A stretch of 64,000 bases of DNA from an uncultured Clostridia bacterium (GCA_947632605.1 CANRPX010000002.1:62001-126000); one strand, 5' to 3'; shown: positions 41,990 through 52,163, counted from the first letter of the stretch. Made by a program: numbers and translations. The notes: generated from the letters alone by a model not told the origin.

Positions 41990-43080
41990 ATTTAAATTTT
42001 AAAACTTTATATGGAATAGAGATAACTGAAATTACTAAAACATCAAATAATAATTTAAATTCAAGCAATGCAGAAGTTTCACTATTTGGAAAAATTCCAC
42101 TTAAAAATATAAATATAATTACAATTGAAGATATTTCTGTTGTTCCAGTAGGAAAAGTAATAGGACTTAAATTATATACAAATGGGGTATTAATTGTTGG
42201 AATGTCTGAAATTGAAGATAAAAATAATGTTTTAAATAAACCTTTTGAAAATTCAGATATAGAAGAAGGAGATACAATTTTAAAAATAAATGAAACAGAT
42301 GTTGAAAATATAGATAATTTAAAAGAAATTGTAAATAATTCAAAAGGAAAAACATTAAAACTTACATTATTAAGAAATGGAAATGTAATTACAACTAGTA
42401 TTTTACCAATAGAAACAGATGAAAAAGAATATAAATTAGGATTATGGGTAAAAGATGCAGCAACTGGTGTTGGAACAATGACTTTTTATGAACCAAATAG
42501 CAATATTTTTGCTGTATTAGGACATGGTATTACAGATTCAGATACAGACAGCCTAATTAATATAGATTCAGGTGAATTAGTAACATCAAAAGTTATTTCT
42601 GTGAAAAAAGGAGAAAGTGAAAATCCTGGAGAAATAAAAGGAACTATAATAAATGGACAAACAATTGGAACAGTTGAAAAAAACACAAAATTTGGTGTAT
42701 ATGGAAAGCTAAATAATCTTACTGCTTTAAATATTGATAAATCAAAAGCATTGAAAATTGCTTTAAGAAATGAAATCAAAGAAGGAGAAGCAAAAATATT
42801 ATGCAGTTTAGATAATAGTAATGTTGCAAAAGAATATTCTGTACAAATTGAAAAAATTTATAGAGATAATGATTATAATAATAAAAGTATGTTAATTAGA
42901 GTAACAGATAATGAATTAATAGAAAAAACAGGTGGAATAATAAGAGGATTATCAGGTGCACCATTAATTCAAAATGGAAAATTTATAGGCGCAGTTACAA
43001 ATGTGTTAGTATCTAATCCAGAAATAGGATATGCAATTTTTGGAGATTTAATGATAAAAGAAATAAATTTGATTGACTAA
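41881..43080 (+). CDS. spoIVB: SpoIVB, S55-family sporulation protease
   Basis: The 399-residue product has an N-terminal membrane span (about 5-22), a PDZ domain (about 95-180) and the S55 peptidase domain with His215 in LGHGITDSDT and Ser358 in RGLSGAPLIQNGKFIGAV. SpoIVB is made in the forespore, secreted to the intermembrane space and triggers processing of pro-sigma-K. This is the intact copy; a truncated copy lies at 36666. No independent promoter is obvious, and the upstream sequence is duplicated. Confidence 0.93.
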   Translation: MKKINFILTIFILFILYIYVTCISLIPKEIILLQGENLNFKTLYGIEITEITKTSNNNLNSSNAEVSLFGKIPLKNINIITIEDISVVPVGKVIGLKLYTNGVLIVGMSEIEDKNNVLNKPFENSDIEEGDTILKINETDVENIDNLKEIVNNSKGKTLKLTLLRNGNVITTSILPIETDEKEYKLGLWVKDAATGVGTMTFYEPNSNIFAVLGHGITDSDTDSLINIDSGELVTSKVISVKKGESENPGEIKGTIINGQTIGTVEKNTKFGVYGKLNNLTALNIDKSKALKIALRNEIKEGEAKILCSLDNSNVAKEYSVQIEKIYRDNDYNNKSMLIRVTDNELIEKTGGIIRGLSGAPLIQNGKFIGAVTNVLVSNPEIGYAIFGDLMIKEINLID

Positions 43081-43141
43081 GAAAAAGAATATTTATATAA
43101 TCACTATACAAAATGTATTTTAGGAGGCATATTAATAAAAG

Positions 43142-44158
43142 ATGTCAAATGCAGTAATAAAAATTGTAATTTTTACTATAATTATTTTTGCTCTTATTTA
43201 TATTATAAAAAATTCAGAAAAACTTTTGACAAAAAAAGAAAAAGTTAATAAAAAAATTCTAAAAATTATATTAGTATTAATATCAATAATAGTGATTATA
43301 ATTATTGTTAAATTTACCTATAAAAATATTAATGGAATTATATCAAACATTGATTCATATAACTTTTCTATAAATTCTCAAGAAATGATTAATTTGTTTG
43401 ACAAAAAAATAGAAAATGAAAATAAGTATTACTTTTCCAAAATTTCTAATAGTTATGATTTAGAAAAATCTAAGAATCCATATATATTTGATGGGTTCAA
43501 ATATATAGAAGGAGAATGGAACACTGGATTTGTTATTGAAGATGATAATAATAATCAATATGTATGGGTTCCATGTAGTAATATCGAAAATGAAGAGATT
43601 GTAAAATTAGAAAAATATAATTTTGATAATCCATCTTTTATTAGTAAAGACTTATGTGCCGATGATAATTATGAGAAATTTATAGAAAGTGCATTATCAA
43701 ATGGCGGTTTTTATGTTTCTAGATTTGAAATAGGAAATGAAGAGAACAAACCAGTTTCAAAAAAAGATGTTAATTTATGGTCTAATATTACAATAGCAGA
43801 AGCAGAAGAAATTGTTAGTAAAATGTACGAAAATTCGAATATAAATTGCGAATTAATAAATGGATATGCTTATGATACTGCACTAAATTGGATAAATAGA
43901 ACAAATAAAATTAATCCAATCTTATTTGATGTAAAAAAAGAAGAAATAAAAACCGGAAGGAATTCTTTTAATAATATATACGATTTAACAGATAATATTT
44001 TTGAATTAACATCAGAAAAAAGTTACGATACGATAATAATTAGAGGATTTGTTAAAGATGAAGAATATAAAGAAAGAAATAGATACAGTATTTTAAAAGA
44101 AGAAAACAATTTCACTTCGAATAATTTATTAGCAATGAGATGTGTATTATATAAATAG
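43142..44158 (+). CDS. Membrane protein with FGE/sulfatase-modifying-like domain
   Basis: The 338-residue product has two N-terminal membrane spans (about 4-22 and 38-60), then an extracytoplasmic domain with YVWVPCSNI, GGFYVSRFEIGNEE, DTALNWINRT and a terminal ...LLAMRCVLYK. This order matches the formylglycine-generating-enzyme/C-type-lectin-like fold seen in many clostridial surface proteins, which mostly use it for binding rather than catalysis. AGGAGG lies 14 nt before the ATG, longer than usual. Confidence 0.68.
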   Translation: MSNAVIKIVIFTIIIFALIYIIKNSEKLLTKKEKVNKKILKIILVLISIIVIIIIVKFTYKNINGIISNIDSYNFSINSQEMINLFDKKIENENKYYFSKISNSYDLEKSKNPYIFDGFKYIEGEWNTGFVIEDDNNNQYVWVPCSNIENEEIVKLEKYNFDNPSFISKDLCADDNYEKFIESALSNGGFYVSRFEIGNEENKPVSKKDVNLWSNITIAEAEEIVSKMYENSNINCELINGYAYDTALNWINRTNKINPILFDVKKEEIKTGRNSFNNIYDLTDNIFELTSEKSYDTIIIRGFVKDEEYKERNRYSILKEENNFTSNNLLAMRCVLYK

Positions 44159-44189
44159 GAGAAAGTTAGAAATCTAACAGTAGTAATAA

Positions 44190-45656
44190 ATGAAAAATAG
44201 AAAAGAAAAAATAAAAGATTTAATTTTAATATTTTTAATAATTTTGTTTACAATATCAATAGTTCCAAAGAAAATGCAAAATGATACATTTTTTTTAATT
44301 TCATTAGGACAAAGAGTAATTAAATATGGAGTAGAAAAAGAAGAACATTTAGTGTGGCATGAAAATTTAAAATATACAAATTCGTATTGGTTTTCATATA
44401 TTGCAAAGATATATAATGAATATAAAGAAGTAGGAATATATGCGTGTGTATTAATTATATCTAATATGCAAGTATTATTATATTATTTCATATTAAATAA
44501 GATTACAAATAGAAAAAAATTATCATTTATTTGCACACTAATTGTCGCACAAAGTATTGGAAGTCAATTTACTGCTAGACCGCAAATAATATCATCATTA
44601 TTACTTATATTTGAATTTTATTGTATTGAACAATTTTTAAATACCAACAAAAAAAGATATTCTTTTTTCCTTGCAATAATACCTTTTTTTATGGCAGTTT
44701 TTCATTCATCTGTATTTCCAATATGCCTTATAATGTACTTACCATTTTTTGCTGAATTTATATTATCAAAAATATTAAAAATACAAGATGATAAAATAAT
44801 AATAGAAAAAAGAAACATAAAAAAACTACTAATAGCTTTTTTATTAGGAATTGTATTTAGTTTTTGCACACCAAAAGGAATAGAACCATATACAGATATG
44901 CTTAATGTAACAAAGGGGATATCTTCTGATTTTATATTAGAATTACAACCGGCAAATATTAGTAATTCTATAATATTGTTTATCAGTTTTATATTAGTAA
45001 CTGCAATATTAACTTTTACAAAAACTAAAGTAAGAATTACAGATTTGCTTTTTATTTTCGGATTTGGAATTTTATCTTTAGCAGCTATTAGATGTACTTA
45101 TTTTTATTATTTAATATCAACTATATGTATAGTTAGAATAATTATAGAATTCTTAAATGAATATAATTTTAAGTTTAAATTTACTAATTATAAGGTTTAT
45201 AAATTATTTTTATGTTTATTTTTTATTGTATTTTTAACATATTGTACAAAAAATATTACTAGTAAGTTAAATGAAGATTATATTAATTCAGGAGATTATC
45301 CAGTAGATGCATCAGAATATATTTTAAACAATATAGATATCTCAAAAATGAAAATATATAATCATTTTAATTTTGGAAGTTACTTAGAATTTAAAGGAAT
45401 ACCAGCATTTATAGATTCTCGTTCAGGAATATTTACAGAAGAATTTAATCCAGGAACTACTATATTAGCAGATTGGCTTAGTGCTTCAAAAGGGTATGTA
45501 AACTACAATGAGCTATTTGATAAATATGGCATAACACATGCTTTACTATATAATGATGAAATAATTAACACATATATTAAATATGATAAGAACTATAAAC
45601 TAATATATCAAGATGATAGTTTTTCTTTATATGAAAAATTAAATATAGAAAAATAA
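44190..45656 (+). CDS. Polytopic GT-C-like membrane protein
   Basis: The 488-residue protein has about ten hydrophobic spans (from about 8 to 355) and a soluble C-terminal domain (about 365-488) with MKIYNHFNFGSYLEF, IPAFIDSRSGIF and YGITHALLYN. This layout, with a polar loop after the first span (NDTFFLISLGQRVIKYG) and a C-terminal domain, is typical of GT-C glycosyltransferase-like proteins that use lipid-linked sugars. Donor and acceptor cannot be told. Confidence 0.65.
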   Translation: MKNRKEKIKDLILIFLIILFTISIVPKKMQNDTFFLISLGQRVIKYGVEKEEHLVWHENLKYTNSYWFSYIAKIYNEYKEVGIYACVLIISNMQVLLYYFILNKITNRKKLSFICTLIVAQSIGSQFTARPQIISSLLLIFEFYCIEQFLNTNKKRYSFFLAIIPFFMAVFHSSVFPICLIMYLPFFAEFILSKILKIQDDKIIIEKRNIKKLLIAFLLGIVFSFCTPKGIEPYTDMLNVTKGISSDFILELQPANISNSIILFISFILVTAILTFTKTKVRITDLLFIFGFGILSLAAIRCTYFYYLISTICIVRIIIEFLNEYNFKFKFTNYKVYKLFLCLFFIVFLTYCTKNITSKLNEDYINSGDYPVDASEYILNNIDISKMKIYNHFNFGSYLEFKGIPAFIDSRSGIFTEEFNPGTTILADWLSASKGYVNYNELFDKYGITHALLYNDEIINTYIKYDKNYKLIYQDDSFSLYEKLNIEK

Positions 45657-45666
45657 CCATAAAATT

Positions 45667-45700
45667 AATCCCTACGCTAATCCATAGCATAGGGATTTTT
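45667..45700. terminator. Bidirectional terminator between convergent genes
   Basis: AATCCCTACGCTA (45667-45679) pairs with TAGCATAGGGATT (45685-45697) with one mismatch, flanked by A and T runs. It serves both the GT-C-like gene and murC. Confidence 0.8.
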
Positions 45701-45715
45701 AAATCTTATTAATTG

Positions 45716-47101
45716 TTATTCTACAAGCATTGGTCCAATATTTGTAACAGTACCAGCACCTAAAGTTACTACAATATCGTTTTCTTTTATATTATTTTTT
45801 ATATATGAAACAACTTCATTAAAATCTGGCATATAAAGTGCATTTTTACCAAGTTCATTTATTTTATTTGCTAAATCTTTAGAAGAAATGTCAAAAGTGT
45901 TTGTTTCTCTTGCAGCATAAATATCTAAAAGAATAATATTATCAAAATTTGAAATTGCATCAGCAAAATCATTTAATAAAAGTTTTGTTCTGCTATAAGT
46001 ATGTGGTTGAAAGATAACCCAAGACTTATTATATTTTTTATTCTTTATTGCATTAGCTGTTGCTTTTATTTCAGTAGGATGATGAGCATAATCATCATAA
46101 ACATCTACATTTCCAGGTAAAGTTCCTTTAAATTCTAATCTACGTTCAGCTCCAGTAAAAGATTTTAAGGAATTAACAATAATATTATTTGCTATTCCAT
46201 AATAATCACAAACTGCAATACATGCTAAAGCATTTAAAATATTGTGTTTTCCAGCAATAGAAAGTTCAATTGTAGAATAAAATTCATTATCTTTATATAC
46301 ATCAAATTTTGGAAAACCACTATCATTAAACCAAATGTTTCTTGCGATAAAATCAGCAGATTTATTTTCTATACCATAAGAAATAAATTTAGATTTTACA
46401 ACATCTTTTAAAGCATAACAATTAGGATCATCTGCATTTGTAACTAAAAGTCCATCTGAATTTAATAATAATGCAAAATCTTTAAAAGTTTTAATGATAT
46501 TATCAAAAGTTTTATAATAATCTAAATGATCATTATCTATATTTAAAATTACTTCTGTATTAGGGAAAAATTTTAAAAAATTTGCTTTATATTCACAAGA
46601 TTCTAATATAAAGTATTCACTATTTCCAACACGATAATTTCCACCAATTGCATCTAAAATAGCACCTACTTCTATTGATGGATCTTTTCCTGCATTAATA
46701 AAGCAAACTGAAATCATAGATGTTGTTGTTGTTTTTCCGTGAGTACCAGAAATGCAAATTGCTTGCTCATACATTTTTGTTAAATAACCAACAAATTGCC
46801 CTCTACCAATAAGAGGAATATTAAGTTCTTTAGCAAGAAGAATTTCTGGATCTGAATCGCTTATTGCAGCAGAATAAATAATTAAATCAGCTGTTTTTGC
46901 ATTATCTAAGTCATGACCAATTGTAACAGATATTCCATGCTTGCTTAAAGCGTCAGTAATATTACTTTTATTTAAATCTGAACCAGTAACAATATAATTC
47001 CAATTTTTTAATGTTTCAGCGATAGCACTCATACTTATACCGCCAATACCAATAAGATGAATGTGTTTATATTTACTTAAATCAGTTATTTCTAAATCCA
47101 T
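45716..47101 (-). CDS. murC: UDP-N-acetylmuramate-L-alanine ligase MurC
   Basis: The 461-residue enzyme adds L-Ala to UDP-MurNAc, the first step of the peptidoglycan stem peptide. Motifs in order: N-terminal Rossmann HLIGIGGISMSAIA (about 15-28), ATP-binding SGTHGKTTTTSM (about 117-128), the Mur signature NIDNDHLDYY and VYDDYAHHPTEI, and FQPHTYSR. AGGAGG lies upstream on the minus strand. It stands alone between two convergent or divergent neighbours. Confidence 0.97.
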   Translation of the reverse strand: MDLEITDLSKYKHIHLIGIGGISMSAIAETLKNWNYIVTGSDLNKSNITDALSKHGISVTIGHDLDNAKTADLIIYSAAISDSDPEILLAKELNIPLIGRGQFVGYLTKMYEQAICISGTHGKTTTTSMISVCFINAGKDPSIEVGAILDAIGGNYRVGNSEYFILESCEYKANFLKFFPNTEVILNIDNDHLDYYKTFDNIIKTFKDFALLLNSDGLLVTNADDPNCYALKDVVKSKFISYGIENKSADFIARNIWFNDSGFPKFDVYKDNEFYSTIELSIAGKHNILNALACIAVCDYYGIANNIIVNSLKSFTGAERRLEFKGTLPGNVDVYDDYAHHPTEIKATANAIKNKKYNKSWVIFQPHTYSRTKLLLNDFADAISNFDNIILLDIYAARETNTFDISSKDLANKINELGKNALYMPDFNEVVSYIKNNIKENDIVVTLGAGTVTNIGPMLVE

Positions 47102-47326
47102 TTTGTAATAGCCTCCTAAAATCTATTCAATTATACTATTATATATAAAGAATTTCAAGTAAAAGAGCTAAAAATTGAATTCCTTTTTTCTACAAAAAAT
47201 ACTTCTTTGATAATTATAAAATAAAATAGAAAAAAAAGAAGGAAAAAAAGTTTTTATGTAGAATAATAAAATTAGTACATAGATTTTTTTATGTATTAAA
47301 ACTAGAAGAAAGAGGTGCTTAAAACA

Positions 47327-47617
47327 ATGCAAATAACAGATGTACGTTTAAGAAAAGTAAATTTAGAAAACAGAATGAAAGCAGTAGCTTCTGTAACATT
47401 CGATGGTGAATTTGTAATTCACGATATCAAAGTTATCGAAAGTCAAAATGGATTATTTATTGCTATGCCTAGCAAAAAAACTCCAAACGGAGAATTTAAG
47501 GATATAGCTCATCCAATTAATGCTGAAACAAGAGAGAAAATTCAAAAAGCTATATTAGAAGCTTATGAAGCTCCTGAAGCAGAAGAAACAACAGCAACAG
47601 AAGAATCAGCAGAATAA
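47327..47617 (+). CDS. spoVG: SpoVG regulatory RNA/DNA-binding protein
   Basis: The 96-residue product matches SpoVG throughout: [34 protein letters not shown] and [24 protein letters not shown] 47327 is preferred to GTG 47315, which lies inside the ribosome site AGAGGTG. SpoVG influences septation, capsule and other late functions in Firmicutes. The acidic tail (after about 84) is longer than in Bacillus. It is followed by a strong terminator. Confidence 0.96.
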   Translation: MQITDVRLRKVNLENRMKAVASVTFDGEFVIHDIKVIESQNGLFIAMPSKKTPNGEFKDIAHPINAETREKIQKAILEAYEAPEAEETTATEESAE

Positions 47618-47631
47618 TAGATAGTATTGAG

Positions 47632-47662
47632 AAAGCGTTACTTTTATTGTAACGCTTTTTTT
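47632..47662 (+). terminator. Terminator after spoVG
   Basis: AAAGCGTTAC (47632-47641) pairs with GTAACGCTTT (47649-47658), followed by a T run. Confidence 0.93.
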
Positions 47663-47695
47663 GTTAAAATTTATCAAAAAAAGTAAAATTTCATA

Positions 47696-47724
47696 TTGTT
47701 ATTTTTGTTATTTACATATATAAT
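47696..47724 (+). promoter_or_regulatory. Sigma-A promoter for the envelope genes 47750-50875
   Basis: TTGTTA (47696-47701) and TATAAT (47719-47724) are 17 bp apart, 25 bp before the start codon at 47750. Confidence 0.75.
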
Positions 47725-47749
47725 ATGTAAGGAAAGAAGGAGAAAAAAT

Positions 47750-49873
47750 ATGAAAAATGAAAATATAGAAGATATTTATATTGGTGGAGATGAAAATAGG
47801 GTTAAAAAAAGAGGAAAAAAAGGTATTATAATAATATTTATTATTCTTATCTTAATTTTAACTGGAATGGTTAGTGCATACTTTTATTTTACAAGTAAAA
47901 CTAAATCACCAAAACAACTATTTTTAAATAGTTTTTCTAATACAAATGTTAAAAGTTTCTTCGAAAATAACATTTATGAAGAAATTTCAAATAGAATGTT
48001 ACAAGAAAGTTCAGAATCAAATACAAATGTAACTTTCTCTAACGTTCATGTATCTTCTGCTCAAGAAGATGAAGAATCTGACAATTTTGATATTAGTAAT
48101 TTTGCACTAAATATAACAAATAAAAATGATATTGATAATATAAAATCATTTACAGAATTGGGAGTTAATTATTCTGGAAACGATTTATTTAAAGCAAGAT
48201 TAATTGCAAATGAAAATGAAATAGCTATTGCATCAGATGAAATTGTAAATAAATATGTTGGAGTTCATTATGATGCTATGCAAGATGTATTTGGAATAGA
48301 TTTAGATAAAGAAAAAGTTAAAAACATAATAAATGAAGCAAAAGATTCACAAGGAATTGATTTATCTAATGAAGAAAAAAGTGAATACATAAAAAAATAT
48401 ATGACAAAATTGTTTGAAACTATTCCAGAAGAAAAATTTACTGCACAAGATAATATACAAATTTCAAAAAGCACTGGTGAACAAGTAGACAATGTCGTTT
48501 CATATACATTAGAATTAAGTCAAGATGAATTAAAAGGAAATCTTGTTAGAACATTAAAAGATTTAAAAAGTGATGAAGAATTACTTGGAAAATTAATTAT
48601 TGCTGAAGATGAAGAGCAAAGTGAAGAAGATGAAGAAAATACAGTAGCTAATGAAGAAACAGAAGAAAATGTAATACCATTAGAAACAAATTCTGTTATA
48701 AATATTCGTGAACCAGAAGATGGTGATACTGCTGAGCCTGCAGAAGAAAGCAATTTTAATTCAAGTCTTGAATTAAATGTTAATGAAGAAGATCTTGATG
48801 ATTTGAATAATTTAACTTCTGATTTAAATCTTGATGCAGAAGAGGAAAATACAGAAGATAATTCTGAAGAATTTACATTATTAACAAGAGTTCTATTAGG
48901 AATTAAAGTAGATGCAACTATTTCTGAATTACAAGATGAAATTGATACATTAATAGGAAAAATAAATTCATCTAATGGAAGTGGTTTAAAAATAACAGTT
49001 TATACTAGTGAAAAATCAACTGAAAAAATAACTATTGTTTTACCAGATGAAAGTAATTTAGATTTTGAATTTACAACTAATGAAAGTAATCCAAAAGATA
49101 ATACTATTCAAATATCATATATATATACAGGTGAATTAGGTATTGAGTATTTAGATGATGAAACAATAACTTATTCTGCTGAAGATGATATATCTGATAG
49201 TGATGTTGATGAAACTTCAACTAATGGATTTACTTTACTTTTAAATAAAGTAGATAATGATGCAAATACAAAATTAAAAGCAACTTTAAGCTTAGTAGAA
49301 AATGAAGAAATAAATTACAAATATGATATAGATATTACAACAACAGGAACAGCAACATCTAAAACTTTTGAAAATGATATTATAATTGGAGCAAATACTG
49401 ATGAAAGCGAAGGACAAATTATAATAGATAATAAAATAGATTTTGGAACAACTCCTGAAATAGATGATTTAACAGATGAAAATTGTTTATTCTTAGATAC
49501 TCTATCAGAAGAAGAAAGAGCTCAGACACTAGAAGAAATATTCTTAAAAATTATGACTGTATATGCTGAAAAACAAGAAGATTTGAATTTAATAGATTCA
49601 AATTCTGGAACATCTTTTATAGAAAGTAATAAACAACAAAATCCAGCTCTTGATGCAAATAAAGAGGAAGCAAAAAAAGCTTTAATAGATAGAGTTTCAA
49701 AAATGATGGGACAAGCACAAAATAATGGAGAAGAATTTACAATTAAAGATTTAGATGGATTAACATTAGATGGTTATGAAGTTTCAACTGAAATTAAAAA
49801 TGATGCTGCTATTATAGATGTAGATATTTATACTTTTAAAATAGATAAAAATTTTGTGTTAACAGAAGAATAA
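47750..49873 (+). CDS. Large single-span acidic envelope protein, unknown
   Basis: The 707-residue product has an N-terminal basic stretch, one membrane span (about 25-47) and a long, very acidic extracytoplasmic region with a Glu/Asp-rich linker (about 285-365). The rest alternates predicted strands and helices with FTLLTRVLLGIKVDA and FTLLLNKVDNDANTK, which may be internal repeats of one domain. I recognise no family. ATG 47750 follows AAGGAGA; the longer in-frame reading from 47696 would overlap the promoter. Confidence 0.6.
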   Translation: MKNENIEDIYIGGDENRVKKRGKKGIIIIFIILILILTGMVSAYFYFTSKTKSPKQLFLNSFSNTNVKSFFENNIYEEISNRMLQESSESNTNVTFSNVHVSSAQEDEESDNFDISNFALNITNKNDIDNIKSFTELGVNYSGNDLFKARLIANENEIAIASDEIVNKYVGVHYDAMQDVFGIDLDKEKVKNIINEAKDSQGIDLSNEEKSEYIKKYMTKLFETIPEEKFTAQDNIQISKSTGEQVDNVVSYTLELSQDELKGNLVRTLKDLKSDEELLGKLIIAEDEEQSEEDEENTVANEETEENVIPLETNSVINIREPEDGDTAEPAEESNFNSSLELNVNEEDLDDLNNLTSDLNLDAEEENTEDNSEEFTLLTRVLLGIKVDATISELQDEIDTLIGKINSSNGSGLKITVYTSEKSTEKITIVLPDESNLDFEFTTNESNPKDNTIQISYIYTGELGIEYLDDETITYSAEDDISDSDVDETSTNGFTLLLNKVDNDANTKLKATLSLVENEEINYKYDIDITTTGTATSKTFENDIIIGANTDESEGQIIIDNKIDFGTTPEIDDLTDENCLFLDTLSEEERAQTLEEIFLKIMTVYAEKQEDLNLIDSNSGTSFIESNKQQNPALDANKEEAKKALIDRVSKMMGQAQNNGEEFTIKDLDGLTLDGYEVSTEIKNDAAIIDVDIYTFKIDKNFVLTEE

Positions 49874-49897
49874 AAAAAACTAAAGGAGAGGTAAAAT

Positions 49898-50875
49898 ATG
49901 AATAATAAAAAGAAAAAACTAATGATAAGAAGAGCATTAATTTTAATTGTATTAGCTTTAATAATTTGTTTAATAATTATTGGAATATCAAAAATAGTAT
50001 CTTTACTTTCTCCTGAAAAAGTTTTTGGTAATTATTCAAATAATAATATGGGATTAGCTATTGAATATAAAGGCGCAACGTATTATAATAAATACGAAAA
50101 AGGAATATTCAAATTAGAACGTGGAAAAGAAACACAAGTTACAGACCATACAGCTTATTCAATAACTATTATAGATGATACAATTTATTACTTAACTGTT
50201 TCTACTGAAAATACAATAGATTTAAATTCTGTAAAAACAAATGGTGAAGATTTAAAGAAAATAAAAACACTATATACAGCAAATAGCAAATTTTATATAA
50301 AAGATGGTTTTGCATATTATGTATCAAATAAAGATCAAACAGGAATTAACAAAGTATCTTTAGAAAATGCAGAAGAAAAGACAGTTATTGTCGCTAATGT
50401 TCAAGACTTTATATTACAAGATAATATAATTTATTATACAGATAATGTAGGTTTCTTACATTCAGTTGACACAGATGGAAATAATTTAAAAGATATTTCA
50501 ACAGATTATAATATAAAAAATATACAAATTTTAAATAACTGGATTTACTTTTATGATGAAAATGAAAATGCTTTATGTAGAATAAAGAAAAATGGAAAAT
50601 CAAAAGAAACTGTTGCTACATTTGTGAACAATGAAATGTATAATGTAACAAATAAACATATTTATTATTTTGATCAAGTAAATAAAAATATTTGTAGAGC
50701 TGATTTAAAAGGAAAGAAATCAAAAGTTGTAGTTTCATTGGAAGCTACTAGAACAAAAATTAATATCGCAGATGGAATAATTTATTATTTAGATAATAGT
50801 AAAGATAATACTCAAATTTATCAAATTTTTAGAGTAAAAGAAAACGGCAAAGAATTTCAACCTATAGAATATTAA
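49898..50875 (+). CDS. DUF5050-type beta-propeller membrane protein
   Basis: The 325-residue protein has an N-terminal membrane span (about 12-35) followed by repeated blades of the type D-x-I-Y-Y-x-x-x-x-x-x-x-x-[IL]-x-[KR]-[VI]-x-x-[DN]-G: for instance DDTIYYLTVS, DGFAYYVSNK, DNIIYYTDN, NNWIYFYDEN, NKHIYYFDQ and DGIIYYLDNS. That is the DUF5050/PQQ-like propeller, about six blades. It shares an operon with the acidic envelope protein (24 bp gap). It probably binds a ligand outside the cell. Confidence 0.78.
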   Translation: MNNKKKKLMIRRALILIVLALIICLIIIGISKIVSLLSPEKVFGNYSNNNMGLAIEYKGATYYNKYEKGIFKLERGKETQVTDHTAYSITIIDDTIYYLTVSTENTIDLNSVKTNGEDLKKIKTLYTANSKFYIKDGFAYYVSNKDQTGINKVSLENAEEKTVIVANVQDFILQDNIIYYTDNVGFLHSVDTDGNNLKDISTDYNIKNIQILNNWIYFYDENENALCRIKKNGKSKETVATFVNNEMYNVTNKHIYYFDQVNKNICRADLKGKKSKVVVSLEATRTKINIADGIIYYLDNSKDNTQIYQIFRVKENGKEFQPIEY

Positions 50876-50896
50876 TTTAAAATCTAGGAGGTACTT

Positions 50897-51046
50897 ATGA
50901 AATTAGGAACAGTTGTATATAGTAATAAAATTTATAATTTAGATGATATGTCATTAGATGAAATGAAAGGTCTTTTAAGAGACATAGAAGATGATAAAAA
51001 TCAAAGCATTAAAGATGCAAAAAATATGCTAAAAAATAAAGATTAA
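50897..51046 (+). CDS. Small protein of 49 residues, unknown
   Basis: ATG 50897 is preceded by TAGGAGGT at optimal distance and the ORF ends at 51046. The product (MKLGTVVYSNKIYNLDDMSL...) has a short beta-like start and a charged helix. It lies directly before the gene at 51062, whose ribosome site GGGAGG follows its stop. I recognise no family. Confidence 0.6.
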   Translation: MKLGTVVYSNKIYNLDDMSLDEMKGLLRDIEDDKNQSIKDAKNMLKNKD

Positions 51047-51061
51047 GAGGGAGGCATTACT

Positions 51062-51943
51062 TTGGAATTAACAGATCAAGAAAAATGTGAAAACTTAATG
51101 AAACTATATAATGAATCTGAAGGCAAGATTAAAGCAGATGCAATGGTAAATAGAGCTTATGTAGACAAAGTTTCAGAACAAACGATAAATGAAAAAGTAA
51201 ATGCACAGATGAATTCTATTAAAACAGGAATTTATAATATTAATCCTAAATTTAAAGAAGGTTCAAAAAACTATGAGGCTACTAAAAAAATAGTTTCAGA
51301 AACACTATCTAATTATGAACAAGCTCTTATAGATTTGAGTGGATTTTATGATGGAAAAATTGAGCAATTAATTTTAAGAAAAGTTGAATTAGAAGCAAGT
51401 TTAGTTAGTGCAATATTAAATGATGAATATTTAAATCAAAATATTGCTAAAAAGAATATGCAAAAAGAGAATGATAAAGTAAAAAAATCAGTTAAAGATA
51501 ACATAAGAGCTGTTTTAGAAAAAATAAAGAATAGAAGAAATTCCAATTCAGAAGTAGATCCTAAAATGATTGCAAATCTTCTAGATCAACAAGAAGTTGC
51601 AATTGAACTTGATGAACAACTTTCTAATAACATTGAAAAAACAGTTAAAGATAAAAATGATAATAAAGATTTTATGAGTAAAGTAGAAAGAGAAATTTCA
51701 TTAATAGATGATGAAATAGAAAGAATTAATGAAAGAAAGAAAAATTCTATTTATGATGCAATGGAAGTTGGAGGCAAAGAATTAACACCAAATATTAAAA
51801 AGCCTAGAATATTTGGAAGAATTACAAGATTTTTTGCAAGTAGATTTAATACTGCAAAAGTAGTAGAATCTACAATAATAGTTCCATTAAATGAAAGAAT
51901 AGAAGCATTTAAAAATAATGAATTATCTAGTATGAAAGGTTAA
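51062..51943 (+). CDS. Helical coiled-coil protein, unknown
   Basis: The 293-residue product uses a TTG start, chosen because GGGAGG (51049-51054) lies 7 nt before it and no in-frame ATG is better placed. It is soluble, charged and predicted to be long helices (coiled coil at about 195-235), ending in a Phe/Arg-rich patch RIFGRITRFFASRF that could form an amphipathic membrane-binding helix. I recognise no family. It sits between two very small ORFs. Confidence 0.6.
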   Translation: MELTDQEKCENLMKLYNESEGKIKADAMVNRAYVDKVSEQTINEKVNAQMNSIKTGIYNINPKFKEGSKNYEATKKIVSETLSNYEQALIDLSGFYDGKIEQLILRKVELEASLVSAILNDEYLNQNIAKKNMQKENDKVKKSVKDNIRAVLEKIKNRRNSNSEVDPKMIANLLDQQEVAIELDEQLSNNIEKTVKDKNDNKDFMSKVEREISLIDDEIERINERKKNSIYDAMEVGGKELTPNIKKPRIFGRITRFFASRFNTAKVVESTIIVPLNERIEAFKNNELSSMKG

Positions 51944-51962
51944 TTAAAAGGAAGTTGATAAA

Positions 51963-52130
51963 ATGAGTGATTTTTTTAGCAAAGTAGAAAGTGCTTTTAA
52001 TAAAGGAAGAAATGCAAATCCACAATTTGGACGAGCAGTAGAATATATAAGAGAAAATGCCAAAGTAAGAAAAAATGATTTGCAATTCGATTTAGATAAA
52101 GCACCAGAAAATAAAGAAGAAAGAGAATAA
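51963..52130 (+). CDS. Small protein of 55 residues, unknown
   Basis: ATG 51963 has AAAAGGAAG upstream and the ORF ends at 52130. The product begins MSDFFSKVESAFNKGRNANP and continues FGRAVEYIRENAKVRKND, a charged helical peptide. It follows the helical protein by 19 bp and precedes the pheS T-box leader. Codon use is like its neighbours, so it is probably real. Confidence 0.55.
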   Translation: MSDFFSKVESAFNKGRNANPQFGRAVEYIRENAKVRKNDLQFDLDKAPENKEERE

Positions 52131-52163
52131 AAAGAAAAGTAATTTAAATATTATAAAAATTAC

